From Liolophura sinensis (lineage: Eukaryota; Mollusca; Polyplacophora; Chitonida; Chitonidae), in assembly GCF_032854445.1 (NCBI RefSeq), contig NC_088301.1, forward strand, positions 37,993,187-38,057,186: DNA of 64,000 nucleotides, in the 5' to 3' direction. The position numbers were made by a program, and so were the translations under genes. Under the pieces are notes generated by a model. That model was not told where the DNA came from and did no database searches. It saw nothing but the letters and a program-made list of their open reading frames with translations. Shown here in pieces: positions 37,881 to 49,300 of the stretch (its first letter is position 1; each line of letters begins with the position of its first letter).

Positions 37881-37917
<37 letters not shown>
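37881..37917. repeat. (AT)n microsatellite
   Basis: About 18 uninterrupted TA dinucleotides. Confidence 0.95.
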
Positions 37918-37918
<1 letters not shown>

Positions 37919-38395
37919 CACATTATTTTGGTTCACTCTTTGATCATCTCTTCATATATTTACTTTCCACCAAAACGAAACATTCCTTTTCGTTTTCGTT
38001 TTAGCTATTTCCTAACCAAACCCCATACAAACCAGACAATATTTCAAAATGTCAACTATACAACCTCTTTTTTCACCACACTAAATTATTACAGTGTCTG
38101 AATTTAATCCAGATAATTTGGCCACGAATTCCGACCACACAGTTTAATCAGTGTCAAAACTTTAAGCAGCACGAACTGTAGATATCACTCAACGATTACA
38201 CAGTTATAAGCCTACAAAGAAAAGTTCAAATTATCTGTCAGTCGCTTTTAAATTTGGATAGAGCCGAGGCACGTCAATGATTCATCACAAGTTAATAAAT
38301 GTCTGGCTTATAAGATAACCGAACAACTGACTTATGATTTACACAGCACCTGTTAGCGGAGGCTTAGAACAATTCCACCATGCTTGCACGAAGCC

Positions 38396-38407
38396 TAATC
38401 AGGATTA
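38396..38407. promoter_or_regulatory. Possible paired homeodomain site
   Basis: TAATCAGGATTA is a TAAT-N4-ATTA palindrome whose right half, read as GGATTA, fits the K50 (Otx/Pitx/Gsc-type) half-site. It lies about 1.8 kb upstream of the forkhead start. Such a motif can arise by chance. Confidence 0.25.
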
Positions 38408-39977
38408 AGGCCTGTGCCCATCTGGGTATCTTTATCCCAGGTTGCACATACTACGTGTAGTGTTTACGCCGCAAATAGAGAAACCTGGACTTCAGAAATC
38501 TTGTGACACTTAAATACGCGATATAGCTGACACTATGTATGAACATTATATTTGGGATGCCGGATTTAGAAGGGTTATTAGAATTGTCTGCGCTTAACAT
38601 AATTAGATTCACCAATCTTATAGATACCAAAACCATTCTGCATTCCACATAAATACCATGTAATTTGCATAAATGCTGAATATTCAATGACCTACCCAGT
38701 GCAATGCCAACAGTGTACACGCGATAAAATTATAAACATACTGGTATAAAGAGTGTTTTCTTTCGTTTTTTTTTTTGCATTCCCAAATTGGTCTTCTGAT
38801 TATTAACTGCTAGTGAAGCCATTCAGTGTGTCTTCATTCACCTCCCGCTGACAAGTCATCATTTTCAAATGTGACTTCCCGCATGACTGAAATGTTAGCA
38901 CACAGGCCTGCTATATGAACGCCAGTACTTCTCATTCTTTATCTCGATTAATTTGTCGATTTTCTATTATGTCTATAAACTGACCTGTTTCGAAGATGAT
39001 GCAGAGATTTTTTTTAATGTACCTTTGATGTATTTGAAACTGAAGTATATAAAGGATTGCAAGCCTAGTGGGTGTTACAATTCAATGTTCACAACTTCGA
39101 CAAATGACCTCGTCAGTTCAACAGTAATTTAGCAAAAGTACAATGTGTAGAAGATATGAAGTAAAGAAATGGAAACCCTTCAATAACACAGATATTTCCA
39201 TGCATAATCAAAAAGCCACAGGGCGGCATTATAGAAGTTCTTGTCAATAAGTTGGCGTGCCCATGCATGGCTGTCAGTCAATATACAAATAATACAAAAT
39301 TGCGTTCAATCTAGAATACAACATTCCCGTAGGCCCTATTTACCATGGCAAGAAGAACGAGTGGCATTCGTAAACACCGCCTTTACTCACTCAAAAAAAA
39401 AAAAAAAAAAACACGGTCAGATAATTTTATACAGAAGTAGTTAAACGTAATTCACCACTTGTTCTGTGAAAGCTATGAAAGCTGCAAAAGCCGAAAAAAA
39501 AACTGGCGAAAGGCATCAGGAAAACAAAAGGAAGTGAGGAATCCAATGGGACAAGAGTCCTGGATAGTGCCGGACACATGTTCACTTTGATCATGTGAAG
39601 GTTGATTTAGAGGCTCGACAGCAATACCATAAATGCAAAAGCACTGTCACATTACTTGAGTTTCCCTAATCAGCTGAGGTTTGGGGCAGTCTACATAACA
39701 TGGTGACAAATATGTTGTTTAGTAGAATGAACACTTTGCATTACGTATTCCAAAACTCATCCGTGGTGTACACAAAAGTTTGGAAGTATATATATATACT
39801 TAATTCGATGACTGGGTGAAAAATAATAGAAAAGGGTATAAAATGTCAGAATTAATTTGCTCATCTTCTACAGTAAAATATAAGAATATTAATTTCTTTG
39901 TCTGACATATGTAAACATGCTGTAAAATGGGTGACACTTATATCAGATTCATAGTAAATATGCCGGTACACAGGAAA

Positions 39978-40131
39978 AAAGGACTTAAAATGCTTCGTTT
40001 GCAAACATCATGACCTTTATTTGGTCATGGTCAGGATTTATTACTGATGAAGACCAAAGTTAATAATCCTGAAGACGACCAAACAGAGGTCGAAATATTG
40101 AACTTTGCCAACCATGCATTTTAAGTCCTTT
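39978..40131. other. Foldback element with hammerhead-ribozyme-like motif order
   Basis: A 16-bp exact inverted repeat (39978-39993 and 40116-40131) encloses a 7-bp-stem hairpin (40009-40029). Next come CTGATGA (40044-40050) and CTGAAGA (40069-40075), then a GACC/GGTC hairpin (40077-40091) followed directly by GAAA (40092-40095). This order (outer stem, hairpin, CUGANGA, hairpin, GAAA, outer stem) is that of a type III hammerhead. However, an extra base lies between CTGAAGA and the hairpin, and no UH cleavage site next to the outer stem is convincing. It may be a decayed ribozyme-bearing retroelement tail or just a small foldback element. Confidence 0.4.
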
Positions 40132-40223
40132 CTCGGAGTGACATGGAGACTTTACGGTGTGAAGTTAATCACTGGATCTAATGGATTCACAACAGACATT
40201 GTGTAGATTACTTTTGTGACAAC

Positions 40224-40229
40224 TTTATT
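40224..40229 (-). terminator. Candidate poly(A) signal of POLR1A
   Basis: AATAAA on the minus strand, about 120 nt beyond the POLR1A stop codon. Confidence 0.55.
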
Positions 40230-40350
40230 TACTTCTGATGATATATCCATCTGTTTTTATCTCTTAGTGAACAGAGGAATATCCACCAATCCAAGAACTC
40301 ATGGGATGTATAACCAAATATGGACATTATTTGCAGGACTGTGTCCTAAA

Positions 40351-43300
40351 TTAGAGCAACGGCTGTCTGACCTCAAAAGCACCTGTACCAACACCAACAA
40401 CTCGTCCTGTGACCAATCTGGCAGAAGGAGATAAGAGAGTATCCTTTGTCCCATGCAAGGCTGCAGATCTCAAAAAAGTCATGGTTGTTTCAAAAGTCAT
40501 TTTCTGAAGAGGGGATGCACTAGATTCGATGGCAGTTCTATTAAATGGCTTATACACCCCTTCAAAAGTCATATAATCAGCAATCAGTGATAGATGTCGA
40601 TAGTCCACTTTAATTCCATATGCTCCAAACACACTTGTTATCTCCTGTTAATCAGAAACATAGACTATCTGAAATTTTGCAAATATTGAATAACAAAATT
40701 AATTCAGTCTAAAAGGCTCCAAACCATATAAAATCATTGTTTAGAAGGCTAAAAATATACAACAAAATCAGAAATCTCTGTTGTGACATGTGAAAGCCTT
40801 TCTGCCAGGCACACTGCAGAAGATGTTACTGACTTCAAAATTTGCTAAACTAACCAAAGTGTATGCATATAAAGGTGATAGGTTTTTCACTTAGACAAGA
40901 AAATATATCAGTGCCATGGAGGACTAAAAAAAAACTGACCTTGATAAGAACTCTTGACGCTGCCTCAATCCCAAACACATTGGCAATAGCGTGAATATCA
41001 TTACTGTACAGCTGCTTGAGGTCTAACACATCCCCATACCCATACAAGGCCTACAAACATATGCAGCAATAACACACTTATAACATCAGTGGAAAACCTT
41101 AAACAAGTTAAAAACAAACTGCATTAACAAAAATCTCTCACTTCCAGGATGTATAACACATTTCACAGATATTTCAGCGGGTTTCACCTACTTACAGCTT
41201 TGTCTATAAATTATTCACATACACAAGTAGTATAAATACATATTTCTGTAAATAACCAAAAATTTCACTGACCAAGTTGCATATTGTGCCTGCTTTTTTT
41301 GTGATCTTAGAAATGTGTTTTGAGCTTTGTTTTGAATGCTGGATATTGGCAATATCTTTCTGGATATTAGCAATATCCTACTGGACAAAATTGTTTTTTT
41401 ACAGCACCAAAAGTAACATTTTATGAAAATTATTTTCCTCCAAAATATGCAATTTATGGGGCAACATTTTAGGTCAATTACCACAGATGTGAACAGACTC
41501 TGGTTCACAGCTGAGATTCAAAACCAGAAGTGAGTTTGTCATTAATACACTGGTTACAGAAAGAGGACGTCTTCCTCTGATTCATCACCAACACATATTA
41601 CAATAATGAGGATCTGAAAGTATTTCCTACATGTATATTAATTTTATTCAGGTATCATGAAAATTTATACATTTTCTTAATGATATTTACAAACTGTAAT
41701 TGACAGACACACATGAATGGATGTCACATCTTATTTATTTCCTTTATAGATGTTTTATGGTGAATAAAATTAAAAAATACTTCAAGTGACATGGGCGCCC
41801 AAATATTAGGTATATTTGCGTTATCACAAAATGACATAAATGGTATTTTTCTAAAAAAAAAATAATGGCACAAAAAGAGGCGTAAAAAAGACCTCGACAG
41901 GTTGACAAGCAAGTCTACAGTTGTAATTGTAATTTGAACGGTGGAGTACATTGAAGAAAGAAAAGGGTCTCACAAAACACGAAGATGTCGCAAAACCACT
42001 GCTTGATAGGTGGGAGCAAGTGTTATTGTTGTTGTGGGCAGGGGGTGGGTGCAAATGTTATCGTTATTGTGGGCAGAGGGTGGGTGCAAGTGTTATTGTT
42101 GTTGTGGGCAGAGGGTGGGTGCAAATGTTATTGTTGTTGTGGGCAGGGGATGGGTGCAAATGTTATTGTTGTTGTGGGCAGGGGGTCTATGCTGGTCTAT
42201 TTCTCTATGCTGTTTAAGCTGGTTTACTCTGCATGTATCTATATGTATCAATATTTGAAATTATCCAAGTTTGTTGACTGATCGAAAGTCGGTATCATAA
42301 AGAACTTTACGAATGCTACGCATATGCTTCCGGCAAAATGGCCCATCCTCTTTGTGTTGAATTCAAATGACAGCAGGACTTCTCTGGGCACATACAAGCT
42401 ACATACTCAGTGAATATTTTTTATTTCAACGTGAGTGATTTAGTCAATGATTGAAAATTAAAACGTCGTTGAAACGTCGCTCTTTAATTTGTTTAAAAAT
42501 CCAAATTTTGGGCGACCATGCCACTTCTAAATCTATCTCCAAAACTACTAAAGCTTTTGAAACTATTCGGTCCCGAAGTAAGTTAAATCCCAAAACAGGC
42601 AGTAACCACAACTTATGTACTTACAGTAATATTGACTCCTTCTGTTTTGAACTGAAGGTTGCCTTTATTATCACCAAGTAGACACCTGGCTATTCCAGGC
42701 ACCTGGTGCAGAATCACCCTTGCTGCATCATGCTCAATCAGTGATGTCATGTCCAGTTTGGAGTTCGCCAATTCAAACTAAGGAAAAAACAAGCATGGAG
42801 GGAAGCTATTTACAATGCTCAACAATCCAAGGAGATATCAATAATATCAAGTCACTTTGTGGAACAGTGAAACTGGCAAACAGGTTAAGAGTATGAACAT
42901 ATCTTCTTTTACTGTAATTGATTTATTAAAATGTTAAGGGCTGAAATAATTTATATATATAAATATAAATATATATATATGTAAAAAATAATATTACTTA
43001 ATATGTGAAGAAGTGTAAAAACAAAACAAAAGAGAAACAGATTTCATACCGCATAGTTACTTTTTGTTTGCCTAACCCATGGAAAGATTAATGTACAAAT
43101 CTTTTAGTTTTAAAGAACAGCAAAAAAACTCACCCTCGCAGTAAATTCACACCACAGCTCCTCTGCAGCATCATATTTATATACTGTGATATTAGGGCTG
43201 AGCATCATAACCCTCTGTAAGAACCCAAAACACGAGCAATTGTTAATGGTATCCCCACATCTCAGTAAATAAGAGAACACGGGTTCATAGATGTCAAAAT

Positions 43301-46300
43301 GTTAGCTACCTATCACAAATATTGAATTTTTTTCAAGGTCGTTTCGAGTTTTTTCACATCTAACTGTCTTGTAATAGTGCTATATTGAGTTTTTCAGCAG
43401 TTTGTGCTAGCCTTTTCAGATCCTGAACAGAGTGGGTGAGCATGTAAAAATATAACCAAAATCCTGTCCAGCTGATACTTTTGAGGGAGTGAAGCGAAAC
43501 CTCATGACCTAGTAAAATAAAATCTAAACTGAGAAATGTTTCCATTTTCCCAAGTTTCTTAATTTTAATTAAAGTTTGTGAGATTTAGGGGATTCTTCCT
43601 TCAAGTGAAGGATCAAACATTTATTCTGTCCTCAATACATCATTCTATGTACCCGCTTGTCTAAAAGTATGAAGAGTGTAAACACCAAGGTGAGCCTCAG
43701 CTCAGATCACCAACTTTGACCTCATTTACACTCTTTATACATGAGGAAGAGGAGAGCCAAAATCAGGTTGTGTTGCATGAAGGTTAAATGATGGAACATA
43801 TCAGCTTTGTCTTTGTATGTGAGCTTTCCTGCATCTAAAATGCACCTGCCCTTTCTATTGTCACTACCATTGTTTCCACTTCACAACAATATATCAGTAA
43901 ACAGATACATTTTCTACCCACCAAAGCATCTGGCAGTGGTGATATCAATGGCAGTTCTGGAAATTACACCAATACATTTCCTGCTTCATGCTCCCTAGCA
44001 TAGAGTTTTGACGGAGAGAAAAGCTATCCACACACCTAGAAAACTTTTTTAAAATTTTAGAATCTCCTAGACAGTATTTTTCCCTGCCAAGAGAAGGGGC
44101 TCATGTGGGGGCCTCTGATGTGTGAAATGGGATTAACAGAAAACATAAAAGGGGTTCTGTTGGGGATTTTTTGATAACGTACAGGTTTAAGACAAAAAAA
44201 CTTCCATTTTTATCACTTTAAAGCAGATATTATAATATGGCAAGTTCTCAATTTGTCACCGTGATTATACCAGTCCATGACTTAATTCACAAAAAATAAA
44301 CTAAGGGATCTACATAAGTGGGCTACTGCTATAGCTTGAGCAACTTCACCTTTGAGGTATATGCCTGTGTCCAGGTATGGTCAGTCAGTTTTAACCAGTC
44401 ACAATTCTCACAAATTCAGTTTCGCGAGATTAGGTGTGTTTTTAAGGTACACCATGGAGAGGAGAATTGGATCACAGTGAATTCCATATTTTGCTGTCCT
44501 AAGGTGCTGAGTGCTGCAACGTTTACAAGATTTCCTTGAGCATTTTATCGCACAAAATGAGAAATTAATTTGAAATGTCGACTCCCTATGGAAACACAAT
44601 GACACTGGTCATCAGTTCAGCAAGTTAATGAAAAATATGGCAAATACTATATTAGGTGTGCCCAAATGGATAGGAGTGAAAACATTTCACAGATGGGCCT
44701 ATCTCGATATATGGGTGTCGGGTACGATATACCCATGGAAGGCCGGCTCTTAGGCCGGATTTGCTCAACAGCCAGGAAGAAACTTTATATCTAGAAAGAG
44801 CTCCCGTCACCTGTAAACAGAGTGACATTTCAAACAGTTGACGAAAAAAAAAAAAACAAACAAAAAAAAAAGTAATTAATTGAAATAAAATTTAAAAATT
44901 TGGCATCTGTAAAAACACAACAAAAAAAAAGAATTTTGGTCGGGGCTATTTTGAAGGGTCACGTAACATCAAACATACAATATTTTAATTCTGACTGTAT
45001 AGAATTAATAAGACAAGTAATATTAATGTTAATGTCCTACCACATTAAACTTATGCACTATCAGCTGCCCGGGTAGCTCAGTCAGTAGAGTTTCCACTTC
45101 AGAGTAACGAGATCCAGGTTGAATCCAGTCAACTATTTATATGAGTGATGTAATACATAAAGTCATTTTGGGATGACTGTCACTTTAACCAGAGAGAATG
45201 GCGTGAACATGTAATTAATACAAAACTCTGAGAGAGAACTGATAAGGACATCCTTTATTCAGTTGTTCTCTAGCCTATAGCATACTATTTAGTCTTTTAA
45301 TTCTGTATTCAGTATTTTGAATCTCTTAACTACCGCTTAACGGTCAAGTCTGAACCCCTGGAGAAGAGAAAACATTTCAGGAGAATATCATTTTTGTACA
45401 TCTTAACACTCATTAAACTGCACACATTTGTCTTACAGCCTGTTATGATTGATTGTTTGTTGTTTTATGTCATATTCAGGGATTTTCACTTTGTGCCATG
45501 AAGCCATAACCTCCTGGCAAGTTGACAACTTAAGTCATGCCCACAAATGAAAAATTATAATTTAGGCAAGATACATGGGATTGTATCTATGGGAACCTGT
45601 AACGCAGAAACCTGTAATACGGAATCATGCTACATGGAAAACTGCAGCATGTAAAAACTGTAACATGGAAACCTGCAACAAAGAAATCTGTAACATGGAA
45701 ATCTGCAACAATTAAACAGCATCGAGAAACCTATTACATAAACAACTTCAACATGGAAGCAATGCAGCTTCTATGCCCAAAACACACATGGCCAAAAAAA
45801 TCTCTATGATCCACATAAATATGTCAACTTAACACTGCGGGTCATGTTCAAGTGTATACTTGTGAGGAACACTTTCAGTCTACCTAAACTATGGCCATAC
45901 AATACCTCATTTAGAAAGCAATGATGACATTTCAAGTGCTTTGAACTGGAAGTCCTTTATGCCTCATTTGGATAGCGTTTCTTGGTTGCTGTCAAATGAT
46001 GCTGCAGGTTGTCACTAGTATTTGTTTTTGTTTATTATTTCTGTGTATTTATTTCAGGAAGATTTTAATACTTAACCCAAGAACATGAAATGAGATGGTC
46101 ATATTAAATAGTATTTGGTTAGTAATGAAAATTTGTAACTCACTGAAATTCTTTGTTTATTCATAGTTTTCTTCTGTTTTGCAATTCTTTCCTTCGTTTC
46201 TTTCTCAGGCACCAGAGGTTGAGTCTCCATCTCGAAATCCTTCGTCTGCTCATCTTCCTGTTCTTGAACGGGAGCTCCCATTTCCACTTCCTCATCATCT

Positions 46301-49300
46301 GGTCAGTAACAAATGGCACATGACATTAAAATATCCTCACTAAATCCAATTTTTTTCTTGCCAAGCAATGACTACAAAGAAGCTTACCCCTAAAATTTAA
46401 AAATAAAAATGACTTCACCTGTAATAAAATTGGAAAATGCGTTTTTACCTGTCTGCTGCTGGCCCAAAAATGTAACGTTATTTATGGTGCTTAAACTTAC
46501 AATAGGATAGGATTTCAATTTACTGTCTAAATCTCAGATCACCTTTCTAAGATGAATAGGTTCCCCAGAATCAGGTATCATGAGTAAATTAATCATTGGT
46601 AAAATTTTTGCACTGGTATTTAGCCCTAGTCACACACAGCCAGATATCTCACCACTGTTCTTGTTATCACCAATTTCATTTTTCTCGTCATCTTCCCCTC
46701 TATACTCCCCACTATCATCTGCTCGTTCAAGATATTTTTGCGCTGCTGCATCATCTTCCCCTGGCTGGTCATTTTCAGAATCATTCTCATCCTCATCAAC
46801 AGGGGCAGCTTCACTTAAAGAAGCCTGTTCTCGAATTCTGACTACATCAGATGTTACTAATCTGGTAAAGATACAGAACAAATACAGATCCATTGTTTAG
46901 ATCTATCTGCAGAAAACCAGTTCTCATACAATTGCAGTCTGCACAATATCAATACAGATAATTGACACTCCTGGCCTGAATTATTGAATTTCACTGGTTA
47001 TTTCTCCACTGTTGTCATGTATTTTTTTAATTGCTGCTTAATGCAATACACAAAAATTTTTCACATACATGATGGTGATCAATGGTCAGAAAACTGAAGT
47101 GCCCAGGAAAACCACTGAACTGGCAAAGTTTTGGACAAACATTCTCACATGTCATGTAGAGACCACACACAGTTGGGAGACAATGGTTATCAACAATTGT
47201 CACATTATTGTTACCAAGGCCCAACAAGCAGTGAGAGCAGGTAAATCTACAAATTGCCACTCCATGACAATGGTTAGTGTGTAAGTACATGATCTGAATA
47301 GTTAGTATTACAGCTATCACATAAATACTTTTATGAACGTCTCCAGCTTTATCAGTATGACTTATTTAAATAATTCGTAATTTGCAGGAGTCGTCAACAG
47401 TGTAGCTCGTGCTTTCTGCCTCCACTGATTGGCACTTGATTTCTTTCGTCACTTGCAGAAGCAAACATCAAGCTGCTTTTCAAGGCCAACGACACAAAAA
47501 CGTTGTGGTTTGAATACTCGTAAAACATTTGTTTTTATTCATTTTCTGACATGTATTTTTAGGAGACCATTTTTTAATAAAAGTAAACCACATTTAGACC
47601 TATTAAGTCTCCCTTCATTTTAATGGCTGTACAAAATTACAAAGGCAGGTGTTTTGTTTTCTAGCTCTGAAATAATTTACAAACCTGGAACCAGTCAATT
47701 CTGTCATTTTTTTCTTTGCCAAATCAATCAAGCGTTTGATGTAGAAGTGCTCCATGTAGCTAAGAATCTTTCTGGGTGTTATGGCAAACCGTTCATCATA
47801 AGCAGCTTTGGGGAGAAACTGAAACTTAATGGTGTACAACCGGCCAGAGTTTCTGTAAAAGGATAGAAAATAAAACAGTTTATATTTTACAAATTCACTG
47901 AATATGTAAGGAATGCTTGTTTTCATCAACTCTCTATAACATGAAGTAATCATCATATAACCTATAATGGCTCAATAAGCAAGAGTAAATGTATAGCTCA
48001 AAGACAGTTCAGAATACAATTTTCAGAGGAATTGATTAACAATATTTTCACACAAAAATGTACGTCAAATATAACCAAGAACATCACCAGAATGCTTTGA
48101 AAGAACAAAAAAATTCATGCTAACCTTTTTGACTTGACAAAGATGGATTCGCACACAGACACCTCTTGAATAACCTAAGAAAGAAAATAGCAAAAAGTAT
48201 ATTTCCATATTCATTCATCTGTTTAGCGTAAAGTTCCTTTAAAAGATGCACTTTCAGAAGCATACAACTACAGCCTTAGTACTATACTGTTGAAGCCAAC
48301 ACTTCAAACTAATCAAACTTCACAAAACACACTTAAGTAACCCTACAAGGTGGATAAATCAATCAGAATCAAGCTAACTGCGTCTCTTGAAAGAGATTAA
48401 CCTTGAGGAGAAATACAACCAGAGAACTTTAGGCACCACTGGCCTGTCAGATGAACACAGCTACATGTACCTCAATCATTTCCATATACTCACAGAATTT
48501 TTGTAAAGAAAACAGATTTGTGACAGAAAAGATCTCAACAGCTGAATAAATGAATGAATGGAAGAATGGTAAGGTCTTAATGCCACCATTAGCATATTTC
48601 AGCCAAATTGTGGTCACCTACAAATAATTACTTGGATGCAATACAAGGAGTAATTAGCATTAATTCTGTTGACTAATAACAGCGTCATAATTATAAATAC
48701 TGAAAGTGGACACCAACCTCCTTGAGATAGATGCGATTCAGTTGTCTTTGTAAAGTTTTAGCTCTTGTCTTGGCATTCGGCACCCGCAGAACAGGAATCT
48801 CCATAGCTGGTGTCTTTATATTTGCACTGGCTACCATGAGGATCTCCCGTAACCTGGGGATACCTAATGTGACGTTCATTTCGCCACGTCCAGCAAAATG
48901 AAATGTGTTCAATGTCATCTGAGTGGATGGTTCACCAACAGACTGGAACAGATTTAACCACGAACACTATGGTTTCAGGGAGGGTTGATACTGATCATTT
49001 GTATATTGTCTAAATTAACTTTTAAAAAACAACTTTTTTCTTTGAATCATTAGTAGTATCATCTAAAGGGTACCGTTCAAAATAATTGCTCTTTCATCAG
49101 TAGAATGAGTCAAAATTTGAAATTTATTTTCTGTGCTACAATAACAGTACCTTACAAGAAAAACAAAAAAGAGAAATCATCATATATGTACACCAATGAT
49201 AACATATTAATCACATTCTTGCTCATACTGCAAACAATATGAAGCATTTGACACGTTCATGTGAATATCTGGGCAGATAAACACGTTTAGAGTGTACCTG

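Larger units (their letters stand above)
36603..39977. other. Upstream region of the forkhead gene
   Basis: About 3.4 kb with no recognisable gene. It holds a long AT microsatellite and a paired homeodomain-type site, listed separately. As the 5' flank of a transcription factor gene it may contain enhancers, but none can be shown from sequence alone. Confidence 0.6.
43215..46143 (-). other. POLR1A: POLR1A intron, 2.9 kb
   Basis: Between the acidic exon and the [10 protein letters not shown] exon. It holds a tRNA-like SINE head, a SINE-B fragment and a degenerate minisatellite (listed separately). No extra exon is needed, as the protein reads through without a gap. Confidence 0.8.

Noticed and set aside
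42010-42185. CRISPR-like array
   Set aside because: The units are contiguous with no unique spacers, and the genome is animal; it is a minisatellite.
44700-44780. Small inverted repeats (ATGGGT/ACCCAT and GGCCGG copies) as a regulatory hairpin
   Set aside because: Arms are only about six bases and lie in intron DNA; this is within chance expectation.
45067-45135. A functional tRNA gene
   Set aside because: Box A is good, but box B lacks a base and the acceptor stem does not pair. It looks like a SINE head.
46580-46900. 106-codon Ser/Pro-rich plus-strand frame
   Set aside because: It is the antisense of the acidic POLR1A exon, where Glu/Asp codons read as Ser/Leu codons on the other strand.
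47069-47320. Overlapping open frames on both strands in a POLR1A intron as an extra exon
   Set aside because: POLR1A reads without a gap from the exon at 47685-47852 to the one at 46653-46861, and neither frame resembles polymerase sequence.
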